A DNA stretch of 64,000 nt from JBCBKU01 sp038521345 (GTDB taxonomy: Bacteria; Pseudomonadota; Alphaproteobacteria; Rhodobacterales; Rhodobacteraceae). A model generated the notes under the pieces. The model did no database searches, was not told the DNA's origin, and saw only the letters and a program-made list of their open reading frames with translations. Below, piece after piece: positions 9,039 to 16,577 of this stretch. Position 1 is the first letter of the stretch. Every line of letters starts with the position of its first letter. The stretch covers positions 62,001 to 126,000 of the forward strand of contig JBCBKU010000005.1 of assembly GCA_038521345.1 (NCBI GenBank), read 5' to 3'. A program made the position numbers and the translations under genes.

Positions 9039-11807
9039 CTATTGTCCCAAACGGTCGAGCAGCGCCGGCACGTGCACCTGATCAGATTTGTAGTTGCCGG
9101 TCAGGACGTGCATGACAAGATTCACGCCGAACCGATACGCGATCTCGCGCTGGCGTTCCCCGGCATATCCGCGGCCAACGGGGAACAGGTTTGCGCCATT
9201 TGCGTCCGTCGCCCAAGCCGAAGCCCAATCATTGCCGCCAATCACGACGGGGGTGACGTTGTCGTTAAGGTTTCTGAATGGCATCCCTTCCGCCTGTTCA
9301 GCATCGGGTGGCGCCGCCTCGACCCAGACATCGCGGCTGGCGAAGCGACCAGGGAAGTCCTGCAACAGATAGAAGGTACGAGTCAGAACATGGTCCGTCG
9401 GGATCGGCTCGAGCGGTGGGATATCAAGCGACCGAGCAAGTTGCTGCAACTTGCGGCCATTGGGGCTTGACCCGCCGAAGCCTGCCACATTGGCATCCCG
9501 CGTATCGAAAAGGATCATGCCTCCTGTTCGCAGATACCGGTTCAGCTTAGCGTAGGCTTCCGCCGACGGAAGTGGCTGGTCGGGCGTCACTGGCCAATAA
9601 AGAAACGGAAAGAACGCCAGTTCGTCCATCTCAAGATCAACAGCAATTGGTTCAGCCGGTTCAACCGATGTGCGCCGCTCAAGGGTAAGAGACAGACCGC
9701 GCAGTCCGGCATGGACGACCTCGTCCAGCTGCTGATCACCCGTAACGACATGGGCAAGAACAACATCCGTTGTGGCTGTCAGCGCGAATGCATCTTGATC
9801 AGTGGTCTGGGCATCAGCCCGCGGCGCAAGTAGCAGCGCAGCTATAAGCAAAGCCGCGATATTGGACCGCGGGCCCGTTAGCCGGCCAGCGAGCCATAGC
9901 GACGCCAATATATCTACCATGAGCATCAAGAGCGCGGCAGAAAGAAAGTATCCTTTGAGATCGGTCTCTTCTGCAACGCTCAGGCCTTCCACCGGAATCC
10001 GCGCTGGCCAGGTCGCGGGTTCCAGAATCGTGTCGGGCCCTACTGCGTTCAGAGCAATTCTGCGATCGCCGCCAGAATAGAGGCCCGGCGGGAGATCCGG
10101 ACCAAGGACGGCCTCTGCCAATCGCTCACCAGCAACGCCGGGCAGGGTGTCGGCGTCTTCGATCTCACCAAAGGCCGTGATCACTTTTTCGGGCTGCCAA
10201 ACGGTTCCCGCAAGGTCTTCGGCAGCCACCTCCGCCGCGCGCGTCGATACCGCGAGACGCTCGAGCATCTCAACGAACAGGCCGGAGAGCGGCAGCGTCG
10301 ACCACTCTGCATTCGCTGTTACGTGAAAAAGGACCACCTGACCTTCACCAATCCGCTTGCGGGTCACAAGTGGCGTGCCATCGGCGAGCGATGCAATCGT
10401 TCGCTGCGCAAGCGCAGGATCGGGCTGCGCCATCACTTGGGCACTGACGCGCACCTCCTCAGGAACGGACAGTCCAAAAAATGGCGAGGTTTCCGAAAAT
10501 GGACGAAGCGATTTGGGCTCGCCCCAACTCATCGCACCGCCCACAGTGCGCCCGCCGGCCCGAAGGCGCACAGGCATCAAGGGATCCTCCTCGGTGCGGC
10601 TCACGTCGCTGGCGGCAAGCCGCGGTCCGGCAAACCTAACAAGAAGACCACCCCCGTCGACCCATTCCAAGAGCGGCCCCGCCTCAGCACCTGAGATGGT
10701 GGCCACATCGGCAAGGATCAGAGCATCGGGATTGGCTAGCAGGAGATCGGCAAGCGTGCCGTCGATCAAATCTGCCGTCGGCTCGAGCGCCTGTTGCAAA
10801 AAGTGTGTCTGTGAGAGTAACTCAAGCCCCTCACGATCGTCCGCCCCAGCAATAAGCGCGACTTCCCGGCGGCGCAAACTGTCATCCGACAGTGTCACCG
10901 CACCTGCTGATCGAATACCGTCAAGGGTGAACCCTGTAACACGATTTCGAAGTTCGGGCGGCAGGGAAAGCGCGATTTCAGTCTCGGCCTCGCCGGGAGC
11001 AAAATCGGCACTGGCAACAGCCAAAGCACGTGGGATCCCGTTCGGATCGGTCCCGTCGGCAGTCAGCGCCTGCGTCGCAGGACCGTCCATACGCGCACGC
11101 AGCACCGTGAGGCGGATCGTTCCATTGTCGAAGACAGGTGGACGTACGGCATAGACCGGCCGGGCACTTTCGAAAGCTGTGACGGATCCTTCGCCCTCAA
11201 AAGAGGTCAAAAGGTCATCCCGCCAGGGCCGCGCCACACCATCCGACAGCCAAAACGTGTCAAATCCGGTTCCCTCGAACCGACCCGTCCAATCGGCGAT
11301 GGCAGACGCATCCGGCAACCATGACGATGGCTGAACGCCGGGAAGTTGGGCACGCCAAGCTTCCGGTGACTGAAACGGTAGATCCCCAGGCGGCAGGTCG
11401 GTTAGGGTCGTAACCGCGACCGGGCGCCCGTCACGAACAGCTTCGTCCAACAAGGCCTCGACGCGGTCAATCCGCTGAGGCCAATCGCGAGCATCGGCCC
11501 ACGTTCCATCGAGTACGACCAGCAATGGGCCGGCACCGGTCCGCGGGTCCTGCGGGTTCAGGACTGGTCCCGCGAATCCTAGGATTACGGCTGCAATTGC
11601 AGCCATTCGCAGCAATAGAAGCCACCAAGGTGTTTTGTCCGTCTCGTTTTCTTCGTCCTCGAGGCCAAGCAAGAGTGCCACGCCCGGGAAACGCCGCCGG
11701 ATCGGTGCAGGAGGGACGACGCGCAGGAGAAACCACAAGACAGGCAACGCGATCAGGCCCAGCAGAAGCCATGGTGCCGCAAAACCTACTGGGCCGATCG
11801 TCCACAT
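9039..11807 (-). CDS. BatA/DUF4159 membrane protein
   Basis: A 922-residue protein. The N-terminus is a BatA-type double membrane helix (about residues 6-28 and 58-80) with RRRFPGVALLLGL between them. A long extracytoplasmic region with a VWA-like start (LLVVLDGTWADARDW) follows, then a membrane segment pair near residues 650-700. The C-terminal DUF4159 domain contains FFPFLYWPV, LRTGGMILFDTRD and a final AYRFGVNLVMHVLTGNYKSD. The ATG overlaps the DUF58 stop by one base, which fixes the start at 11807 rather than 11891. The family travels with moxR and DUF58 genes across alphaproteobacteria. Its role is not established; envelope stress or assembly functions have been proposed for MoxR-linked sets. 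Confidence 0.88.
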   Translation of the reverse strand: MWTIGPVGFAAPWLLLGLIALPVLWFLLRVVPPAPIRRRFPGVALLLGLEDEENETDKTPWWLLLLRMAAIAAVILGFAGPVLNPQDPRTGAGPLLVVLDGTWADARDWPQRIDRVEALLDEAVRDGRPVAVTTLTDLPPGDLPFQSPEAWRAQLPGVQPSSWLPDASAIADWTGRFEGTGFDTFWLSDGVARPWRDDLLTSFEGEGSVTAFESARPVYAVRPPVFDNGTIRLTVLRARMDGPATQALTADGTDPNGIPRALAVASADFAPGEAETEIALSLPPELRNRVTGFTLDGIRSAGAVTLSDDSLRRREVALIAGADDREGLELLSQTHFLQQALEPTADLIDGTLADLLLANPDALILADVATISGAEAGPLLEWVDGGGLLVRFAGPRLAASDVSRTEEDPLMPVRLRAGGRTVGGAMSWGEPKSLRPFSETSPFFGLSVPEEVRVSAQVMAQPDPALAQRTIASLADGTPLVTRKRIGEGQVVLFHVTANAEWSTLPLSGLFVEMLERLAVSTRAAEVAAEDLAGTVWQPEKVITAFGEIEDADTLPGVAGERLAEAVLGPDLPPGLYSGGDRRIALNAVGPDTILEPATWPARIPVEGLSVAEETDLKGYFLSAALLMLMVDILASLWLAGRLTGPRSNIAALLIAALLLAPRADAQTTDQDAFALTATTDVVLAHVVTGDQQLDEVVHAGLRGLSLTLERRTSVEPAEPIAVDLEMDELAFFPFLYWPVTPDQPLPSAEAYAKLNRYLRTGGMILFDTRDANVAGFGGSSPNGRKLQQLARSLDIPPLEPIPTDHVLTRTFYLLQDFPGRFASRDVWVEAAPPDAEQAEGMPFRNLNDNVTPVVIGGNDWASAWATDANGANLFPVGRGYAGERQREIAYRFGVNLVMHVLTGNYKSDQVHVPALLDRLGQ

Positions 11808-12679
11808 CAGTGGGTCCTCTCCAAAGCAGCGAATATCCACAGCAGGGCCGACGACATCGGTTTGTCGGTGTGGAACGTCGCCATTTGCCAACCGGTTGCC
11901 CGCGCAAGATCCCCAAGCGCAGCCTTCCGCGCGGCAAGTCGATCAAGATAGCGATCGCGCAGGTCGCGGGCGCGAAGCGTCTCGTGGCTCAGACTGCCAC
12001 CCATGCTTTCGAAGATCGTACGACCATCAAAGGGAAATGCCTCTTCCTCGGGATCAAGGACTTGGACAAGGGCGCCCGAGATGTCCCTGTCCGAAGCAGA
12101 CGTGACCGCAGCTTCTACGGCGCTGATGTCACCAAGGAAGTCCGAGATAAAAAGTGTCCGTCCGTGATGTGGCAGACCCCGGATTTCCGGCGCACCGAAA
12201 TCGGCTTCGTCAGGAGCGCCCAGAAGCGCCGAAAGGCGGGCGAGTTGCTGGTTGCCGGCGCGCGGCGGTAGCCCGGAATTCGTGTGGCCCACGCGCTCGC
12301 CGCCGCGGACAAGAAGAACCGCCGCGGCCAGTGCCAAAAGTGCGGCCGCTTCGGACTTGGACCGCGGCGCCTTGGCCGACCGGAAATTCATAGACTGCGC
12401 CGTGTCAACCCAAAGAGATACGGATTGCGCCGCCTGCCACTCTTTCTCGCGCACATAGTGGACGTCAGAACGACCCGAGCGGCGCCAATCAATCATTCGC
12501 GCTTCATCGCCGGGTAGAGCCGGCCGGTACTGCCAGAACTCATCGCCAAGACCGGCGCGGCGTCGCCCGTGCTCACCAAGTATGACCGTCGCGGCGAGGT
12601 GTTCAGCCGCCGCGAGAAGCGGCGGGAACGGAGCGGCGAGATCTTCGGCCCGAGATCGAAGCGCTTCGGCCTCGCTCAC
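11807..12679 (-). CDS. DUF58 domain protein
   Basis: A 290-residue protein with the DUF58 hallmark GDEFWQYRPALPGDEARMI followed by DWRRSGRSD near residue 60, then a VWA-like domain starting SVSLWVDTAQSM. DUF58 proteins are usual partners of MoxR ATPases and may present clients or metals to them. The start is a GTG at 12679 that overlaps the moxR stop by four bases (GTGA). The longer open frame to 12904 is shadow sequence inside moxR. The start overlap and the one-base overlap at its end show strict coupling in the block. Confidence 0.9.
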   Translation of the reverse strand: MSEAEALRSRAEDLAAPFPPLLAAAEHLAATVILGEHGRRRAGLGDEFWQYRPALPGDEARMIDWRRSGRSDVHYVREKEWQAAQSVSLWVDTAQSMNFRSAKAPRSKSEAAALLALAAAVLLVRGGERVGHTNSGLPPRAGNQQLARLSALLGAPDEADFGAPEIRGLPHHGRTLFISDFLGDISAVEAAVTSASDRDISGALVQVLDPEEEAFPFDGRTIFESMGGSLSHETLRARDLRDRYLDRLAARKAALGDLARATGWQMATFHTDKPMSSALLWIFAALERTH

Positions 12680-13683
12680 GCGGCAGCCTCGACGCGGGTG
12701 ATCTGTTCGACGACCTGTGCAATCACGTCTGACAGTACCACGCCTCGCGCCCGCGCGGAGAAGGTGAGCGCCATGCGGTGTGACAGGACCGGCGCCGCCA
12801 TGTCCGCAACATCTTCGGCAGACGGAGCCAAACGGCCGTCTAGGAGGGCCGCCGCGCGAACCGTCAGCATCAGCGATTGCGCGGCACGCGGACCGGGGCC
12901 CCATCCTACGTTTTCGCGCACGGCGTCCGGCGCACTTGTGTCATCCGGACGGCAGGCACGCACGAGATCAAGGATAAGTTCCACCACACCTTCGCCCACC
13001 GGCATCCGCCGCACAAGCTCCTGCGCCGCAATCAATTCTGCTGGCTGGAAGACGTTAACCGACTGCGCTTCGGTCGCGCCGGTGGTGGCCATCAGAATAT
13101 CGCGCTCGGTTTCCCGGCTTGGATATGGCACATCAATCTGAACCAGAAAACGGTCAAGCTGTGCCTCGGGCAGGGGATAGGTTCCCTCCTGCTCGATCGG
13201 GTTTTGTGTGGCCAGGACGTGGAACGGTTTGTCGAGAGCGTGCGGCTGGCCTGCGACCGTCACTGATTTTTCCTGCATAGCTTGAAGCAGCGCCGATTGC
13301 GTCCGGGGCGAGGCGCGGTTGATTTCGTCGGCCATCAGAAGCTGGCAGAAGATCGGGCCTTCGATGAACTTGAAGGTCCGCGCGCCATCTGCTCCGGTCT
13401 CGAGCACTTCCGATCCAAGAATGTCAGCTGGCATCAGATCCGGCGTGAACTGGACCCGTGCACCGTCAAGGCCAAGAACGGTGGACAGCGTATCGACGAG
13501 ACGCGTCTTGCCGAGGCCCGGCAAGCCGATCAGGAGGCCATGCCCACCGCACAGGATCGAGGATAGAACAAGATCCACGACGCGCGGCTGACCAATGAAA
13601 CGTTGCGAGATGCTGTCCTTGGCGGCCACCAGCTTCTCGCCCAGCGCTTCGATTTCGCCGACGAGGTTTTCCGTGTCCGCCAT
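12676..13683 (-). CDS. MoxR-family AAA+ ATPase
   Basis: A 335-residue AAA+ ATPase of the MoxR class. The Walker A motif is GLPGLGKT (residues 53-60) and the Walker B is LLMADEINR (D119, E120). Sensor and arginine-finger regions follow (LATQNPIEQEGTYPLPEAQ). MoxR proteins act as chaperone-like ATPases with VWA or DUF58 partners. It is the first gene of the four-gene minus-strand block and has a good ribosome binding site (AAGGAAGGGAG) before the ATG. It is divergent from a DUF1285 gene 83 bases away. Confidence 0.94.
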   Translation of the reverse strand: MADTENLVGEIEALGEKLVAAKDSISQRFIGQPRVVDLVLSSILCGGHGLLIGLPGLGKTRLVDTLSTVLGLDGARVQFTPDLMPADILGSEVLETGADGARTFKFIEGPIFCQLLMADEINRASPRTQSALLQAMQEKSVTVAGQPHALDKPFHVLATQNPIEQEGTYPLPEAQLDRFLVQIDVPYPSRETERDILMATTGATEAQSVNVFQPAELIAAQELVRRMPVGEGVVELILDLVRACRPDDTSAPDAVRENVGWGPGPRAAQSLMLTVRAAALLDGRLAPSAEDVADMAAPVLSHRMALTFSARARGVVLSDVIAQVVEQITRVEAAA

Positions 13684-13766
13684 GCTGCGCTCCCTTCCTT
13701 TGAACTCTGCCCTATAATTAGAGCTACAGGCCGCGGATTAAATGGCAAAGCAGGGACAGTGCACAA

Positions 13767-14333
13767 ATGATCGTGAAACCGACCGCCGAAAGCCTCGCTA
13801 AGAGTGCACGTGCTGCATCCGCGGGCGGATTGCCGCCGGTACATCTCTGGAACCCGCCATTCTGCGGTGATCTGGATATCCGCATCGCCCGGGACGGGAC
13901 GTGGTTCTATCTGGGAACACCCATCGGACGGCCAGGGTTGGTCAGGCTTTTCTCGACGATTCTAAAGCGCGAGGGTGAGAGGTTCTTTCTAGTCACGCCG
14001 GTCGAAAAGGTCGGGATCAAGGTCGATGATGCGCCTTTCGTTGCAGTGGATTTCTCGGTCTCAGGGGACGGCCAGGAGCAAACGCTAACCTTCGAGACCA
14101 ATGTCGGGGATCAGGTCACGGCAGGCCCTGATCACGAGGTCAGAGTTGAACGAGACCCGGACACCGGGGAGCCCTCTCCCTACGTGCACGTGCGTGCGGG
14201 TCTCGACGCACTGATAGACCGGAAGTCTTTTTATCGCCTTGTCGAAATCGGGGGCCATAACGACGGTTGGTTCGGGCTTTGGTCCGGTGGAGTCTTCTTT
14301 CCGATCATTCCGTCGGACGCACTCGCCGTCTGA
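13767..14333 (+). CDS. DUF1285 domain protein
   Basis: A 188-residue cytoplasmic protein matching DUF1285: PPVHLWNPPFCGDLDIRI near the start, then GTWFYLGTPIGRPGLVRLF and a C-terminal HNDGWFGLWSGGVFFPI. The family is found next to moxR/DUF58 genes in many alphaproteobacteria, as here, where it is divergent from moxR. No catalytic function is established. The shared intergenic stretch could allow joint control of the two directions. Confidence 0.9.
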   Translation: MIVKPTAESLAKSARAASAGGLPPVHLWNPPFCGDLDIRIARDGTWFYLGTPIGRPGLVRLFSTILKREGERFFLVTPVEKVGIKVDDAPFVAVDFSVSGDGQEQTLTFETNVGDQVTAGPDHEVRVERDPDTGEPSPYVHVRAGLDALIDRKSFYRLVEIGGHNDGWFGLWSGGVFFPIIPSDALAV

Positions 14334-14337
14334 GCCC

Positions 14338-15285
14338 TCAGAACTTCACACGATCGCACCGGACAGTCGCCGGACGATCCGACCGGGCTGACCCACGTCT
14401 GGCCCAGTCCAACGCATACGATCCGAACCGGTCGGCCATGAACGCGTTCTGCTCCTCGTAGACGGACGCGAAGTGGTCACGAACGGCTGCGGGAATATCG
14501 CTTTCCTTGGCGGCAGCGTTGATTGCTTCCCCGGCTTTCGGGAATGCAAATCCCGGAACACCTAAATGCGCACATAGATCGGCGAGGATTCCATGCGGGT
14601 CTTGCGCGATGGCATCAAAGAACCCGACCAGCAACTGATCCGGGCGAAAGACCTCAAGGTAGGCCTCGATCGTCTGTCTGAACTCGCCCCGAACGATCCC
14701 CGTCCCGCGTCGCACCGCCTCGGCTTTCAGGTGCTCGACAACCACAGGCCCGTCGGTAAGATCGAGGGCCAACCGACCGCGACCCACGTTGTATCGCAAG
14801 GACGACCACGCGCGTTCAATCGGATCCCGGGCCATAAAGATCAGGCGCATATCCGGGTTCACGGCATGTATCCTGCGAATGTCATCAGTATCCAAGAGCG
14901 AGTAGGCAGGGGTGAACTCACCCGTCGCCCGATATCCAGCCCCGGGGAAGAGACGCGGGTAAAAGGAATCATCATACGTGGCCGTTGCCACCCGCATCCA
15001 CCAGGCCGCCGCCTCGGTATCCCCGCGCAGAGCGCGCCGCACCACTTGCCCGAGCGCGGTGGCCGTTGACCGCCCGCCCCAGCGTCCCGGCGCAACAAGG
15101 CGTCTAAGCGGGTTGGCGATCTGAAAAGTACCGGGTGAAGTATAGCGCGAAGCCGCGTCGAAGAAGTGAAGCTCTTTCAGCGGCGGAAGCCAGATATCCG
15201 GATGGCTTTGCAATTGAACATGCAGCCAGGTTGTCCCGCAACGCGGTGCACCTATTCCGACGAAGGTGGGCCGTGATGTGGACAT
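14338..15285 (-). CDS. PAPS-dependent sulfotransferase family protein
   Basis: A 315-residue protein with the 5'-phosphosulfate binding loop GAPRCGTTWL (about residues 12-21) and the 3'-phosphate binding segment ARDPIERAWSSLRYN near residue 150. It should transfer sulfate from PAPS to an acceptor that cannot be named from sequence; carbohydrate or lipid acceptors are common in this group. It ends a few bases from the convergent DUF1285 gene. The ribosome binding site is weak. It stands alone, with no capsule or glycosyltransferase genes nearby. Confidence 0.88.
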   Translation of the reverse strand: MSTSRPTFVGIGAPRCGTTWLHVQLQSHPDIWLPPLKELHFFDAASRYTSPGTFQIANPLRRLVAPGRWGGRSTATALGQVVRRALRGDTEAAAWWMRVATATYDDSFYPRLFPGAGYRATGEFTPAYSLLDTDDIRRIHAVNPDMRLIFMARDPIERAWSSLRYNVGRGRLALDLTDGPVVVEHLKAEAVRRGTGIVRGEFRQTIEAYLEVFRPDQLLVGFFDAIAQDPHGILADLCAHLGVPGFAFPKAGEAINAAAKESDIPAAVRDHFASVYEEQNAFMADRFGSYALDWARRGSARSDRPATVRCDRVKF

Positions 15286-15426
15286 GGACAGCGCCCCAGC
15301 AGGAAGAACGTTCGCGCCCTCCTAGCGCGCACTGTGAACGGTCTCCATGCCTTTTGGTGTTGGAGGAGCCAAGTCACGCGTTTTGCCTGCGCCTGATGGT
15401 GATTGATGCAGGCTGGGCGACAAATG

Positions 15427-15990
15427 CTACCGGTTGAATGGGGACGGGCGGCGCGCCTCATCGATCGCTGCGAGCACCTCGGCTATCCGTTTCGACCGGG
15501 TCGGCGCGGTTTTGGCGGTCTTGATCCATTCAAGCGTGCCACGCTTCACATTCCGTGGCCATGCGTCCCAAGCGGTGACACGAGAGCCAAGCGCCGCATC
15601 GAGATCCAGCGGACGTTCGAGCCTTTCGACATCATCCAGAAAGCTCCACATTCCATTTGCTTCCGCCGCCGCGATCGCCGCTTCGCCCGCAGCCGTCATT
15701 GCGCCCGAGGCCCTGGCAGTGTCCACTTTCGCCTTGTTGACAGCCGACCACGCGGACTTGGGATTACGCCGCGCGATAAGTACGCTGCTTCGGTCGGAAT
15801 CGACCCCCCGGGTCCGGCTGTCGACCCATCCCCAACATAAGAGTTCCTCGATGAGATCGCCAAACGTCACATAATGATCGGTGTGCTTCTTCCATGTAAC
15901 CAGCCAGACCGACCCGCTCTTGGCATGATGTGCGCCAAGCCAGTCGCGCAAAGCAGCGCGGGACCGGATCTCGATCTCAGGAAACTCCAT
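15427..15990 (-). CDS. YdeI/OmdA-like protein
   Basis: A 187-residue protein of the YdeI/OmpD-associated family: RDWLGAHHAKSGSVWLV near the N-terminus, ELLCWGWVDSRTRGVD in the middle, FTPR-like RRNPKSAWSAVNK and a C-terminal RKAxxRxKRIAEVLAAI-type helix. Family members have been called bacteriocin-protection proteins, but the biochemical role is unknown. GGAGAG just before the ATG at 15990 supports that start; a start at 16008 would add six residues. It overlaps the end of the pseudouridine synthase gene by 14 bases. Confidence 0.85.
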   Translation of the reverse strand: MEFPEIEIRSRAALRDWLGAHHAKSGSVWLVTWKKHTDHYVTFGDLIEELLCWGWVDSRTRGVDSDRSSVLIARRNPKSAWSAVNKAKVDTARASGAMTAAGEAAIAAAEANGMWSFLDDVERLERPLDLDAALGSRVTAWDAWPRNVKRGTLEWIKTAKTAPTRSKRIAEVLAAIDEARRPSPFNR

Positions 15991-16516
15991 CCACTCTCCG
16001 CCATTCACCAGGCGCTAAATCACCGAGTTCCCAATCTCCGATCCGGGTCCGAACGAGGCGGAGGCAGGGTAGTTCCACCGCTGCGCACATCCGACGAATC
16101 TGTCGGTTCTTGCCTTCGGTAATTGTCACCCGAAGCCAGGCATCCGGAACGGTCTTTCGGGTTCGAACTGGGGGATCCCGCGGCCAAAGCTCAGGCGACC
16201 TGATACTGGCGACCCGAGCGGGTCGGGTCGTCCCATCCTTCAGGTCCACGCCCCGTCGCAGCGCGTCGAGCGCGGCGTTGGTTGGCGTTCCTTCAACCTG
16301 TGCCAAATAGGTCTTGGGCACCTTTGCCCGCGGGGCTGTGATCCGGGCCTGCAACTTACCATCGTCGGTCAGCAACAGTAGGCCCTCGCTGTCCCGATCC
16401 AGCCGCCCGGCGGCATAGACATTCGGCATGTCAATAAAGTCCGTCAAACCGGGCCAGCCCCCTTCCGATGTAAACTGCGAGAGGACATTCATCGGTTTGT
16501 TGAACGCGATCAGCAT
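15977..16516 (-). CDS. rluE: RluE-type rRNA pseudouridine synthase
   Basis: A 179-residue member of the RsuA/RluB/RluE family lacking the N-terminal S4 domain, as RluE does. The catalytic Asp lies in AAGRLDRDSEGLLLLT (about residues 35-50), with the family motifs KTYLAQVEG and EGKNRQIRRM also present. RluE modifies a uridine in the peptidyl-transferase region of 23S rRNA; the exact target here is inferred from similarity. The open frame begins with TTG at 16519; the following ATG at 16516 is preferred. Confidence 0.88.
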   Translation of the reverse strand: MLIAFNKPMNVLSQFTSEGGWPGLTDFIDMPNVYAAGRLDRDSEGLLLLTDDGKLQARITAPRAKVPKTYLAQVEGTPTNAALDALRRGVDLKDGTTRPARVASIRSPELWPRDPPVRTRKTVPDAWLRVTITEGKNRQIRRMCAAVELPCLRLVRTRIGDWELGDLAPGEWRRVDGVS

Positions 16517-16577
16517 CAAAGCTCACCAACTATTATCGTGTTGGCTGATCCGTGGCCCGTAGTCCAGCGTTCTGCCT

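Noticed and set aside
12676..13683. MoxR with VWA-like partners as part of an anti-phage ternary system
   Set aside because: The set is the widespread alphaproteobacterial moxR-DUF58-DUF4159 block with housekeeping neighbours, and no nuclease or other defence gene is nearby.
13711..13720. Perfect TATAAT between moxR and DUF1285
   Set aside because: No -35 hexamer at 16-18 bases on either strand; kept only as a remark.
15427..15990. YdeI-like protein as a bacteriocin immunity gene
   Set aside because: The name comes from a family label only; no bacteriocin gene or exporter is near.
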